Origin: Deltaproteobacteria bacterium
GTDB lineage: Bacteria > Acidobacteriota > Thermoanaerobaculia > Multivoradales > JAHZIX01
Direction of reading: 5' to 3'
DNA: 64,000 bases
NCBI GenBank assembly: GCA_022601195.1
Contig: JAHZIX010000018.1
Span: 1-64,000, forward strand
The notes beneath the pieces are model-generated. The model worked only from the letters and a program-made list of their open reading frames with translations, did not search any database and was not told the DNA's origin. The stretch's first letter is position 1. Every line of letters starts with the position of its first letter. The position numbers were made by a program, and so were the translations under genes. Positions 44,103 through 53,287 of this stretch are shown here, in pieces.

Positions 44103-45080
44103 TCAGGGGTGGGTCAGAGACCAGGCCGAGGTATCCCCCGTTTCGAAGCCATCGGCAAAAATCATATTTGTCGGCGGCGGCTCCTCGATCACGTAGAGGG
44201 CGTCGAGGTCGGATGGACCCCAACTCTGGTCGAGGGACGATCCGTCGTAGAGCACCTCCCAGCCCTCAACAGTGTCGAAGGCGACGACATCCTCATCATC
44301 GAAAGCCACACCACCGACAGTGCCGCTGCCATCGAAGGACAACGCCAGGCGCCCGTCGGAAAGCTGGCTGGCACCATCCAAATCGAGGCTCGATGCAATG
44401 CCCTCCGCCGAAGCGTCGAAGGTGAGGGCGAAACCACCGCTGAACTTGACCAGATCTTCGTCCGCGATGAGATCCCCATCGAGAATGACCGACACGTCAA
44501 AAGACAAGAGGAGTATCGTGCCGGCCATTGAAAAGGCATCGATCCGCGCACCAGCAGGCACCCCTTCCGCAGCCCCGCTGAAGAACACCCCATAGCCATT
44601 GCCATCCCACACCACTACGTCTCGAGGGGTCGCGATCAGACCATCCGCCAGCTCGGTGGTCGTCGCCAGGGAGAAGAAGGCCTGCGCCCCCTCCTGGTGG
44701 TAGGCCGTCACGTCCGCTGCAACGGGCAAAGGGCCGAGATCGATGGGGGTGACCTCGAGAATGTCATCTTTCACCATGGCCTCGTCGGCGACGGTCACGG
44801 CGGCCAAAATCGCGGTGGTGTCCGGAGACAAGGCGAATTCCTGGGCACCGATCGGAGCGGCGGCGATTAGCCCCCCAGCGATCAGCCCCCCAGCGACTGG
44901 CCCAGCAACAACGGCGCGGGCTGAAAAGAGGAGCTTGTGGAAGGTCCTCTGCAGGAGAGTCCGCCGCAGGAGGCTCGGCTGCAGGAAGTTACGCTGCAGG
45001 GAGTTACAGTGCAGGTAGTTCCGCAGCGACTCCCTTCCCAGCACCGAACCACGGGTTCCTTGGATTGTCGAGAGATTCAT
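44103..45080 (-). CDS. exported protein with DGFE-type C-terminal motif
   Basis: A 325-residue protein. Start at ATG 45080 because GAGGAA lies 7 nt upstream; an ATG two codons earlier overlaps that signal. The N-terminus is long and strange: a Leu/Arg/Gln-rich stretch built from 15-nt DNA repeats (about 44940-45025, RTLLQRTFHKLLF) before a hydrophobic segment with VAGPVAGGLIAGGLIAAAP. The body is beta-rich and acidic (DLGPLPVAADVTAYHQEGAQ is typical, then paired motifs around VAFDDEDVVAFDT). It ends NMIFADGFETGDTSAW followed by SLTHP, the motif seen at the end of the FG-GAP protein. I infer secretion. Function unknown. Confidence 0.75.
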   Translation of the reverse strand: MNLSTIQGTRGSVLGRESLRNYLHCNSLQRNFLQPSLLRRTLLQRTFHKLLFSARAVVAGPVAGGLIAGGLIAAAPIGAQEFALSPDTTAILAAVTVADEAMVKDDILEVTPIDLGPLPVAADVTAYHQEGAQAFFSLATTTELADGLIATPRDVVVWDGNGYGVFFSGAAEGVPAGARIDAFSMAGTILLLSFDVSVILDGDLIADEDLVKFSGGFALTFDASAEGIASSLDLDGASQLSDGRLALSFDGSGTVGGVAFDDEDVVAFDTVEGWEVLYDGSSLDQSWGPSDLDALYVIEEPPPTNMIFADGFETGDTSAWSLTHP

Positions 45081-45104
45081 AGCCATCTTCCTCGAGCACA
45101 CCGG

Positions 45105-46010
45105 CTACGGGCAGCTCGTGGAGGAGTTACAAGCATTGCTATCGACCTGTACGCCGATGCCTAAGATCGTTCCCGAACCGTTGGAGCTCAGGACGTTGCC
45201 GCCATAGGCCGAGCCAAGGCCGGTAAAGTCGAAGCCAAAGAGAGTGTTGTCCCGGGCTGTATTCCCCTGCAACAGGGAACCTTGCCCCACCCGCGCACCG
45301 TCAAGGCCATTGTTCAAGAGGCTGTTGTTGACGACGGTGACGGAAGAAGAGGCGATGAGACCTGAACGGTCATTTCCCATCGAAGCATTCCCCATCGCGA
45401 CACTACCCTGCCCCAAGTCGAGGCCGTTGAAATCGTTGTCCAGGGAGGTGTTCCCTACCAGGCTAGAGCCGTCGTCGACTCGGATACCTGCACCGCCGTT
45501 GAGGCTGGCAATGCAGTCGCGCACGATAGAACCCTCTCCAAGGTTGATACCGTTGAAGTCGTTGCCGGTCGCATGCACCTTCTCGACTCGCGCCCGGTGA
45601 GACAACCGGATCCCGTCACTGCCCATGCCCCGGACAGTGCCATTTCGGATCACCACGCCGGAGACCGAGGTCGAGGAGCCGTCGATGCCATCTCCTTGCC
45701 CCAATCCACCCCCCGGGCCGAAGATCGTGAAGCCATTGAGGTCCAGCGATACGAACGACGCCGTGATCAGAATGCCTGTGGTGTCGAGATCCGGTACCTG
45801 GAGGTTGCTGGTCAATCGGTAGCTACCCTGCTCGCTGAGGGTGACGGGAAATCCCGGGGTATCCCCAGGGGTAATGCTTCCCACCGCGGCGGATGCAGCA
45901 TTGATCTCGATCACCCCATCCACCGCCTGCACGGAGGTTGCCCCCAACCCCAGACTCACCAACAAGATCATGGCCACCACTGTCTTCTTCGAGTCCTCGA
46001 TTCGCCTCAT
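45105..46010 (-). CDS. exported right-handed beta-helix protein
   Basis: A 301-residue protein with AAGGAAGG 9 nt before ATG 46010 and a signal peptide (VVAMILLVSLGLGATSVQA). The body carries many short parallel beta-helix turns, e.g. GVVIRNGTVRGMGSDGIRLS, NDFNGINLGEGSIVRDC, NNGLDGARVGQGSLLQGN, as in pectate-lyase-like and NosD-like proteins. DLNGFTIFGPGGG is a typical entry turn. A few Cys near the C-terminus (NACNSSTSCP) may cap the helix. Possibly binds or cleaves polysaccharide, but catalytic residues were not recognised. It lies 24 nt upstream of the gene at 45080, on the same strand, so the two are likely one operon; the ECF sigma gene diverges 129 nt away. Confidence 0.87.
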   Translation of the reverse strand: MRRIEDSKKTVVAMILLVSLGLGATSVQAVDGVIEINAASAAVGSITPGDTPGFPVTLSEQGSYRLTSNLQVPDLDTTGILITASFVSLDLNGFTIFGPGGGLGQGDGIDGSSTSVSGVVIRNGTVRGMGSDGIRLSHRARVEKVHATGNDFNGINLGEGSIVRDCIASLNGGAGIRVDDGSSLVGNTSLDNDFNGLDLGQGSVAMGNASMGNDRSGLIASSSVTVVNNSLLNNGLDGARVGQGSLLQGNTARDNTLFGFDFTGLGSAYGGNVLSSNGSGTILGIGVQVDSNACNSSTSCP

Positions 46011-46139
46011 CGCCCTATCCTTCCTTTCTGGAGGGACTGCTATACTTTTTTCGTTCCTTCTCCCCCTCGCTTACATCAAGACGACAATGGCGCGAAAAAC
46101 CGAACGCATTGCCGGTGAAACCTCCGCAGCTCGCCGGTC

Positions 46140-46727
46140 ATGAATCAACTCGACGATCGACGTCTCATTCGGGAGGCGAAGGAAGGCTCCGGAGAAGCGC
46201 TGAACAAGCTCTTCGACCGCTATGGCGCCAGGCTCCTCTCCTTGATTCGGCTTCGCATGGGCCGCTCCCTGCGCCAGCAGCTGGAGTCCCAGGACCTGTT
46301 GCAACAAACCATGCTCAAGGCCTTCCAACGCATCGATCAATTCGCCGGTGGCGGAGAAACTTCGCTCATGGGTTGGCTGGGTGCCATCGCCCGGAACGAG
46401 GTTCACGACCAGGTGAAGTACTTCCGTCGTGGCGGCCGCGACGTCGCCCGGGCGGTCCCCCTGGAGGCCGTCGGTGAAGCCATGGCCCAGCAGTTGCGCA
46501 CTGAGGTCAGCCGGCTGCATTTACTCGCCCAAGCCCAGGCCCTCGAGAACGCCATCGAGTCTCTCCAGGAGCGCCACCGGGAGATCCTCCTCCTCCGTCG
46601 CTTCGAAGAATTGACCTTCCCCCAGATCGGCAAGCAACTGGGCAAGTCTCCGGACGCCTGCCGGATGCTCTATTCCCGAGCCATGGCGGCCCTGACCTTC
46701 GAGCTTCAAGACAAGCGCGGAGACTGA
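46140..46727 (+). CDS. ECF-type RNA polymerase sigma factor
   Basis: A 195-residue sigma factor. Region 2 has LFDRYGARLLSLIRLRMG and QDLLQQTMLKAFQRIDQF (about 22-70), a DNA-melting GWLGAIARNEVHDQVKYFRR, and region 4 the helix-turn-helix with ERHREILLLRRFEELTF then PQIGKQLGKSPDACR. The stop is followed by only 3 nt before the start of a Ser/Thr kinase. This sigma-kinase coupling is common in Acidobacteriota and Planctomycetes and suggests that the kinase controls the sigma factor by phosphorylation, in place of an anti-sigma factor (inference). Targets could include its divergent beta-helix neighbour. Confidence 0.92.
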   Translation: MNQLDDRRLIREAKEGSGEALNKLFDRYGARLLSLIRLRMGRSLRQQLESQDLLQQTMLKAFQRIDQFAGGGETSLMGWLGAIARNEVHDQVKYFRRGGRDVARAVPLEAVGEAMAQQLRTEVSRLHLLAQAQALENAIESLQERHREILLLRRFEELTFPQIGKQLGKSPDACRMLYSRAMAALTFELQDKRGD

Positions 46728-46730
46728 CCC

Positions 46731-49349
46731 ATGCCAGACAAAGAGACAGCTAGAGAAACAGCCAAGGAAGTGGCCAAGGAAGCAGCCAAGGAAACCTTCC
46801 AGGAGTGGCTGGACCGACGGATTCTCGACGGAGAAGAGCCCGACCCCGTATCCCTGTGCCAGGACGCCCCGGGATTGCTCCCCGATCTCCTGCAGCTCAT
46901 CCAGCAGTATCGCGCCGTGGATGAAGCCCTGCCCTCGCCGACGCGACCCGAGCGACCCGAGCGACGAGGCCGGGAGGAAGAGACTCGGGAAGCCCCCGTC
47001 ATCGCCCGCTACCGCGTCGGCGAGCAGATCGGCGAAGGGGGCATGGGCGAGGTGTGGGAGGCCCAGCAGGAAGAACCCATCCGGCGATCGGTGGCCCTCA
47101 AAGTGATCAAACGGGGCCTCGGTCTCGAGCGTGTCGTTCTGCGCTTCGAATCCGAGCGCCAGGCGTTGGCCGCCATGGAACACCCCGCCATCGCCAAAGT
47201 CTTCGACGCCGGTGCGACGGACGACGGGCGCCCCTATTTCGCCATGGAGCTCGTCCGCGGCTTACCCATCACCCGCTTCTGTGACGAGAATCGCCTTTCC
47301 GTCCATCAGCGCCTCGAGCTTTTTGCGCGGGTGTGCGACGGCGTACAGCATGCACACCAAAAGGGCCTCATTCACCGAGACCTCAAACCCTCGAACGTCT
47401 TGGTGATGCTGGTCGACGAGAGTCCCCAGGCCAAGATCATCGACTTTGGGATCGCCAAAGCGATCGTCCCAGACCGTAGCGAGCACGGGACGCTCACCGA
47501 GCTCGGCCAAGTGGTCGGGACGCCCGCCTACATGTCCCCGGAACAAGCCAATCTGACCAATCCCGATATCGACACACGCAGCGATGTCTACTCCCTCGGC
47601 GTGATGCTCTATGAGCTGATGGTCGGCGTCCGTCCCTTTGAAACCGGCGCCACCCCCTTTTCGCCACGGGCGCGCACCCTCGACCCGCCGACTCCCAGTG
47701 CCCGGGTCACGGCCCTGGGCTCGCGAGGGGAAGAAGTCGCCGCCCTCCGCCGCACGAAATCGACGAGCCTCGCCCGCTCGCTCCGGGGCGACTTGGACTG
47801 GATCACCCTCAAATCCCTCGAAGAAGACCCTGAAAAGCGCTACAGCTCCCCCGCCGCCATCGCCGAAGACCTGCGGCGGCACTTTCGCGACGAGCCCGTG
47901 CTGGCCGGCCCCTCCGGTGCCCGCTACCGACTCGGCAAACTGATCCGCCGCCACCGGGTCGCCGTGGCCGTGGGAGTCCTCGTCCTACTAGCCCTGGTGA
48001 GCACCTTGGCTGGCCTCGCGGTCGGTCTCGATCGCGCTCTACGGGCCGAGCGGCGAGCCACCGTCGAGTCAGCGGCCTCCCGTAGCGTTGCGGACTTCTT
48101 GATCGAGCTCTTCGAGCACTCGGATCCGACCTCCGAACACGACGGAGCGTTGAGCGCCCGCGACTTGCTGGACCGAGGTGCCGACCGCATTCAGACCGAG
48201 TTGGGGGACCAACCGCTCGTCCAAGCTCGCATGTTGGAAACGATGGGGCGAGCGTACAAAGGCCTAGGTCTCTACGACACGGCGGACGAGTTGCTCCTCA
48301 GCTCGATCCAGCTCTGGCGCGCCGAAGCCGGAGAGGAGAGCCTGGATCTGGCGCGCACTTTGTACCAGTTCGCCGACCTCAAGATGAACTTGGGGGACCC
48401 TGCCGCTGCCGAAGAAGCTGGCCAAGCGGCAGCCGCGATTCGGCGTCAGCACCTGCCGGAAAACTCCCTCGAGAACGCCGTGAGCAACAACCAGCTCGGC
48501 CTCATCCGGTGGCGCATGGGCGAGCACGACCAAGCCCTCGAGCGTCTCGAAACCGCGTTGGCCATCAAGGAAGAGATCCTGGGACCCGACCATGGGGACC
48601 TGGCTTCCCTGCTCAACAATGTGGCGATTCTCCATTGGGAAGCCTACGACTTCGAGGCGGCCCGCACCCTCATGGAGCGCGGGCTAGCCATCTTCGAGCG
48701 TGAGTTAGGCCCCCAGCATCCCAACGTCGCATCCAATCTCAACAACTTGGCCTTGGTGTCGGATCACGCCAAGCGATTCGACGAGTCGGTTGCCTACCAC
48801 CAACGCGCCCTGGAGATCCGCGAAGAGACCCTGGAACCGGACCACCCGGACATCGCAGAAACCTTGAACAACCTGTCCAGCCCGCTGATGGCTCTCCAGC
48901 GGTACGACGAGGCCAGGACTGCCCTCGAACGAGCTTTGGTCATTCGCGAGAAGGTCTTCGGCACCGAACATGCCGAATTCGGCACGACCCTATTCAACCT
49001 CGGCAACCTTCTGGTCCAGATCGACCAGTTCGAAACCGCACGCCCCTTCGTGGAGCAGGCGCAGGCGACCTTCGAGACCGCATTGGGCCAAGACCATCCC
49101 TCCATCGCCTACGCCCATTTCGCCCTAGCGGAAATCGAAAGTTCCGAGGGACGATGGTCACAAGCCTATGAGCAAGTTCAGCGGTGCATTGGGATCCGTG
49201 AACGGGCTCTCGGCGCCCAACACCCACTTCTCCTCGAGCCCCTCGAGCTCGCTGGTTCGGTCCTTCGAGAGCTAGATCGCGACGAGGAGGCGGACGCGAT
49301 GCTGCACCGGGCTGGAGGCATCCGCCAAAAGCGCACCCACGAGGAGTAG
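46731..49349 (+). CDS. membrane Ser/Thr protein kinase with C-terminal TPR domain
   Basis: An 872-residue Hanks-type kinase. The first 30 residues are an Ala/Lys/Glu helix of 12-nt DNA repeats (AKEVAKEAAKE). The kinase domain (about 94-390) has the Gly-loop IGEGGMGEVWEA (100-111), Lys124, IHRDLKPSNVL (near 217), DFGIAKA (near 238) and GTPAYMSPEQA. After a transmembrane helix (about 405-428, VAVGVLVLLALVSTLAGLAVG) come TPRs of the kinesin-light-chain style, e.g. LGPQHPNVASNLNNLALV, LEPDHPDIAETLNNLSS. The kinase is cytosolic and the TPRs probably lie outside. It is coupled to the ECF sigma gene. Confidence 0.94.
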   Translation: MPDKETARETAKEVAKEAAKETFQEWLDRRILDGEEPDPVSLCQDAPGLLPDLLQLIQQYRAVDEALPSPTRPERPERRGREEETREAPVIARYRVGEQIGEGGMGEVWEAQQEEPIRRSVALKVIKRGLGLERVVLRFESERQALAAMEHPAIAKVFDAGATDDGRPYFAMELVRGLPITRFCDENRLSVHQRLELFARVCDGVQHAHQKGLIHRDLKPSNVLVMLVDESPQAKIIDFGIAKAIVPDRSEHGTLTELGQVVGTPAYMSPEQANLTNPDIDTRSDVYSLGVMLYELMVGVRPFETGATPFSPRARTLDPPTPSARVTALGSRGEEVAALRRTKSTSLARSLRGDLDWITLKSLEEDPEKRYSSPAAIAEDLRRHFRDEPVLAGPSGARYRLGKLIRRHRVAVAVGVLVLLALVSTLAGLAVGLDRALRAERRATVESAASRSVADFLIELFEHSDPTSEHDGALSARDLLDRGADRIQTELGDQPLVQARMLETMGRAYKGLGLYDTADELLLSSIQLWRAEAGEESLDLARTLYQFADLKMNLGDPAAAEEAGQAAAAIRRQHLPENSLENAVSNNQLGLIRWRMGEHDQALERLETALAIKEEILGPDHGDLASLLNNVAILHWEAYDFEAARTLMERGLAIFERELGPQHPNVASNLNNLALVSDHAKRFDESVAYHQRALEIREETLEPDHPDIAETLNNLSSPLMALQRYDEARTALERALVIREKVFGTEHAEFGTTLFNLGNLLVQIDQFETARPFVEQAQATFETALGQDHPSIAYAHFALAEIESSEGRWSQAYEQVQRCIGIRERALGAQHPLLLEPLELAGSVLRELDRDEEADAMLHRAGGIRQKRTHEE

Positions 49350-49749
49350 TGTCCGGAACGGACCTAGAAACCTAACCTTCCCTGGCTTCGCAAGCCTTCT
49401 TAGAGGATGGGAAGGCCCACACATCCCTCTCCTGAGATGCCCTGGACGGCCTCCACCCAGGCCTCCCGCACCCACTCGTGGAGCGCGGTTCCAAAAAACC
49501 ACTCCGCAAGCCCGATATCCAAGGGCTCAACGAGCTCGAAAAGTCGGAATCCCGCCCGCAGCAGCCACTTCCCGATTGGCAGCCGAGCCGGAGGCCCCAG
49601 CTCCAATGACCCATTCGAGTCGTTTTTCGCGCCAACTTGAGAAGAGGGGGCGGATGAGCTAAATAGCCTCCCGGCTGTTGGGAACTCTGTCCTTCTCCTC
49701 TCTCCAGGACACACTGGAGTGATCCTGGAAGTCGAGAAAGGAATTGGCA
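49350..49749 (-). pseudogene. intergenic region with a gene-like reading frame lacking a clear start
   Basis: About 400 bases between two plus-strand genes. A minus-strand frame ending at 49400 reads protein-like from about 49635 down (LPIGKWLLRAGFRLFELVEP, DIGLAEWFFGTALHEWV), with codon use like neighbouring genes. No ATG, GTG or TTG with a ribosome-binding site fits; only a TTG near 49750 is in frame. It could be a gene remnant or a short gene with an unusual start. Low confidence. The protease promoter should also lie here. Confidence 0.28.
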
Positions 49750-52197
49750 ATGCGGTTTCGTTTTTTTACTTTGGGTTTACTGATCGCCCTCATTCTCACT
49801 TCGCACCCGCTTCTCCATGCAGCCGAAGGCCCCCCGGCAGTCTTCGACGTACTGTCCTACGAGGCCTCCGCTTCCTCGCAGGAAACCGGGCTCAATGCTG
49901 CCGGTGGAACCCTCCTTACGGTGGACCAGAGCTTGCTCCAGGGCGACCCGGAGGCCATCTCCGTGGCGCTCCCGGACGGCGGCACCGCCGTGGCGAAGCG
50001 CAGCTACTCACGTCGGGTGAGCTCCACCGAGTACCACTGGTTCGGCAACCTCGACGACTCCCTCGACTTGACTCTCGGCGGATCGATCAGCTTTCACTCC
50101 TACCAGGGACGCCTGATCGGAAGCTTGAGAACCGCGGACGGCGCCGCTTACCAATTGACTCCAGACGCTGAGGGGCACCGCCTCATGCCCGTGGAAAGCT
50201 CCGGGAGCGGCTGCGGCCTCGACCACTCGGCAAACGGCCTCCAGGCTCTCCAGGAAGGAATCGGCGAAGGGCTCCGGGAAGGGCTCGAGTCGCTCCCCGC
50301 CGCGGTGGGCACTTCCGACATAGAGTGCCTACCCAACAAACTCCTCACCCTCATCGACGTCATGGTGCTCTATCCCCTATCCCTCAGCCCCCAGGCTCAG
50401 GCGGTCCAAGATTTCGCCGTGGCCAAGGTCGCCGAATCGAACATGATCTTCAACTTGTCCGGGGTGGGGATCATCTATCAGCTGAAGTACGTCGGCCCCA
50501 TCACCGCCGAACAACCACCGCCGCCGGCGATCTCGGGCCCCAATGAAGCCACCCAGCCCGTCCTCAACTGGATCAACGACCAATTCGCCACCACAGCGAT
50601 CAACAACGAGGTGGAGCTGCTGCGCAAGGCTCACGGCGCGGACATGATCTCCATCGTCGTGCCGCCTCATCCCAACAACAACTGCGGCATCGCCAACCTC
50701 CCGGAGCTGCGCAACGGCGTCGAGACGATGTTCAACTCCACCGCACCCTTCGGCAAGAAGGCCTTCACGGTTCTCGAGCTCGGCTGCGGCAACAGTGATT
50801 TCACCTTCGCCCACGAGCTCGGCCATAACTTCGGAATGCGCCACGAGATACCCCGGCTGCCCGTCTTTGGCATCCGCCAACCGATCCTCCCCTGGGCCTA
50901 CGGCTACGACATCGACGTTCCAGGCACCGACGTCGCCTCGGTGATGGCCTGTTACACGCCGCCGTTCAACTGCCGTCGGGTGATGCGTTTCTCCAACCCG
51001 GACGTCAATTACCAGGGCGTTCCTACGGGCCTCCACTCCAGCCAGTCCAACGAGCCGGCTCATAATGCCTGTGTTGCCCACAAGCGCGCCGGCCAGTACG
51101 CGGTTTTTGCTAGCCCGAGACCGAGCAGTCCACCGAGCCTAGTGATCACCTCCCCGGCGGAAGGTGCCCAGGTCACCGCCGGAACCAGTTTCAACCTGAT
51201 CGCCACCGCGACAGACCCGGAGGACGGCGACCGCCGCGCCTTCGTCCAATGGCGGTCCGACCGCGACGGTTTCCTCGGCAGCGGATCACCCCGGGCAGTC
51301 ACCCTGAGCTCCGGTGGCCCCCACCTGATCACCGCCGAGGTGACCGACACCAGCGGCACCAAGGTGCCCTACAGCATCCGCCTGTCGGCCTTCGAGACCG
51401 ACCCGCCGCGCCGCTACATCGACAACCCAAGCCACAACGAGCAGGTCTTCGGCAGCATTCAAGTAACCGGCTGGGCCACGGACTCGTCGGGGGTGGATAG
51501 CATCACCTTTAAGGTCGATGGCGTTCCAGCTACTCTTTCCAACTTCTTTTACGGCACCCACCGCGCCGACGTGTGCGCGGTGCATTCGGATCTCAACGAC
51601 CTGAACTGCCCCTTGGTCGGCTTTCGAGGGACTCTCAACACCGAGCAGTACAGCGATGCCACCCACACTCTCCAAATGACCACCGTGGATACTTGGGGCA
51701 ATAGCAACGTTTTCAACCGCACCTTTCGAAAGGTCGCCGCCCGAACCTTCGACCCCACCGACGACGCCTATGTGAGCGAAGCGGACCCCAACGGCAACTT
51801 TGGCAATGCACACACCCTCAAGCTTCGCGGCTCCGGCTCCGGGCAGGCCCTGCATACGTACACGAAGTTCACCGTTACAGGAATCACTCGCCCCGTGCAA
51901 TCGGCCACTCTACAGCTGCGCAATCTCTCGACCGAACTCGATGGACTGCATATCTACTGGATGCAGGATTCCAGCTGGAACGAGTCGACCATCACTTGGA
52001 ACAACGCTTCCTTGCTTTTCCACCTACACTTCCCCACCTCATCCCATCCCGCCATCTCATTGATCGAGGTCGACGTCTCGAGCATTGTGAGTGGTAACGG
52101 AACCTACACCATCGGCATGGTTTCTCCGGACAGTCCGAACCAAGAGGTTCGCAGCTCCAACACCCTCTTTGGGCCGAAGTTAGTGGTGACTTTCTAG
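49750..52197 (+). CDS. secreted metzincin metalloprotease with C-terminal Ig-like and DNRLRE-type domains
   Basis: An 815-residue protein. ATG 49750 has AAAGGA 7 nt upstream. Signal peptide 1-24 (FFTLGLLIALILTSHPLLHA). A pro-region with RSYSRRVSSTEYHW precedes the catalytic domain. The zinc site FAHELGHNFGMRHE (HExxHxxGxxH, about 354-367) and a Met-turn SVMACY downstream identify a metzincin near the reprolysin (M12) group. Next is an Ig-like domain (LVITSPAEGAQVTAG), then a second (RYIDNPSHNEQVFGSIQV). The end has DPTDDAYVSEADPNGNFGNA and LQLRNLSTELDGLHIYW, typical of DNRLRE/CBM96-like beta-sandwich domains. Likely acts on outside proteins with the C-terminus binding surfaces (inference). 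Confidence 0.9.
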   Translation: MRFRFFTLGLLIALILTSHPLLHAAEGPPAVFDVLSYEASASSQETGLNAAGGTLLTVDQSLLQGDPEAISVALPDGGTAVAKRSYSRRVSSTEYHWFGNLDDSLDLTLGGSISFHSYQGRLIGSLRTADGAAYQLTPDAEGHRLMPVESSGSGCGLDHSANGLQALQEGIGEGLREGLESLPAAVGTSDIECLPNKLLTLIDVMVLYPLSLSPQAQAVQDFAVAKVAESNMIFNLSGVGIIYQLKYVGPITAEQPPPPAISGPNEATQPVLNWINDQFATTAINNEVELLRKAHGADMISIVVPPHPNNNCGIANLPELRNGVETMFNSTAPFGKKAFTVLELGCGNSDFTFAHELGHNFGMRHEIPRLPVFGIRQPILPWAYGYDIDVPGTDVASVMACYTPPFNCRRVMRFSNPDVNYQGVPTGLHSSQSNEPAHNACVAHKRAGQYAVFASPRPSSPPSLVITSPAEGAQVTAGTSFNLIATATDPEDGDRRAFVQWRSDRDGFLGSGSPRAVTLSSGGPHLITAEVTDTSGTKVPYSIRLSAFETDPPRRYIDNPSHNEQVFGSIQVTGWATDSSGVDSITFKVDGVPATLSNFFYGTHRADVCAVHSDLNDLNCPLVGFRGTLNTEQYSDATHTLQMTTVDTWGNSNVFNRTFRKVAARTFDPTDDAYVSEADPNGNFGNAHTLKLRGSGSGQALHTYTKFTVTGITRPVQSATLQLRNLSTELDGLHIYWMQDSSWNESTITWNNASLLFHLHFPTSSHPAISLIEVDVSSIVSGNGTYTIGMVSPDSPNQEVRSSNTLFGPKLVVTF

Positions 52198-52215
52198 AAC
52201 ACGGTATCCAACCCA

Positions 52216-52238
52216 GCAGGGGGACCTCGTCCCCCTGC
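52216..52238 (+). terminator. 10-bp perfect hairpin after the protease gene
   Basis: GCAGGGGGAC (52216-52225) and GTCCCCCTGC (52229-52238) pair around a 3-nt loop, 19 nt after the stop. The following sequence is CTTCGTCC without a T-run, but the stem is very strong. Confidence 0.65.
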
Positions 52239-52604
52239 CTTCGTCCTCGGGGACTGCTTTTAGAAAAATCAATTCCGACGTATCCAACGAACCTGCACCT
52301 CAATGGTTGGGTCGGCTAGAAAGGCGGACTACCCCTGAGGAGAAAAGTGAACAATAAAAGATAGACTCTCAAGAAAAAGACGGCGGGCCGAGCGCTCCAA
52401 GGAATTGTTGTTGCCTCGTCGCCACCAGAGTCGTCGTTCTGAAAGAGATATTTGCGCTCTGCCGGCACCGTCTTTCCGTTGGTAACGCGCAATTCACAGG
52501 AAAGAGGGCTCAAGAAAAATGCGGCCTTGACTGAGCGGAAATCTGTGCTACCTTGGAAAGGTTGTTGCTAAGCTTGCTCGCCGGAGCCGTCTGGAGAATG
52601 CACA
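52239..52604. other. intergenic region
   Basis: About 365 bases before the small exported gene. A-rich runs at 52340-52375 (GTGAACAATAAAAGATAG) are promoter-like in composition only. No gene, tRNA or repeat was recognised. Confidence 0.35.
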
Positions 52605-53117
52605 GTGTCTACTTTCTTCAGGCTCCGCCACGGTTCGATTCTTGCCTCCGCCCTCTTCCTTTCAGCTATCTCCCTTCCTGCGGTAGCAATCTCTCTTCAA
52701 TCCGCTTCCCCCGGTGGGCTATCGGTAGGTGCCGAAGCCGCCAATGAGGTTCAGATAACCCAGAGTGACGTGGAAGCTTTGGAAAGTGGAGAGATGCTCG
52801 AGGTGACCCTCGACGGGGATACGGTCCTCACCCTCGACTATTCCGAAGGGTTTGTCGATCTCAACCGGATCTCTGTAGGTGTTCCTGACGGACGGGTCAT
52901 GAATCTATTCCAAACATCGAAACAAGAACCACGGTGGAATGTCTTTCAGAGGTCCGGCCACTTCAGCATCAGCGATGACCCCAGCAACTTTCCTGAGCTT
53001 ACGGAAGAAGAGGTCGACTTGCTCAGGCAATTTGGCGAGCTCAACACCAACGAGGTCAGCGCCATGCGCATGAACGCCGGATGCTGGTGCATCGTGGTCC
53101 TTCTGGACAACTTCTAA
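52605..53117 (+). CDS. small exported hypothetical protein
   Basis: A 170-residue protein. Start is GTG 52605 with GGAGAA 6 nt upstream. Signal peptide about 1-29 (ILASALFLSAISLPAVA). The mature part is acidic with a likely beta domain (MLEVTLDGDTVLTLDYSEGF, VDLNRISVGVPDG) and a helical segment near the end (LTEEEVDLLRQFGELN), then AGCWCIVVLLDNF at the C-terminus with two Cys. No recognised family. It lies between the protease and the SNF2 gene, convergent with the latter. Confidence 0.65.
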   Translation: MSTFFRLRHGSILASALFLSAISLPAVAISLQSASPGGLSVGAEAANEVQITQSDVEALESGEMLEVTLDGDTVLTLDYSEGFVDLNRISVGVPDGRVMNLFQTSKQEPRWNVFQRSGHFSISDDPSNFPELTEEEVDLLRQFGELNTNEVSAMRMNAGCWCIVVLLDNF

Positions 53118-53287
53118 ACTCGAACTGCCTTGCCAACCAGCGGCCCCCAACCGACCTCCAGAAGGAAACGCGGCGAGGGGCCGCATTGCTTGGCAACTTC
53201 ACCCACCCCAGCACCATAACCATCACCTACCGCTGGTTTTCTCAGCCTCCCCTCTCCCCCCGGGAAAGGGGCTGGGGGTGAGGGCTG

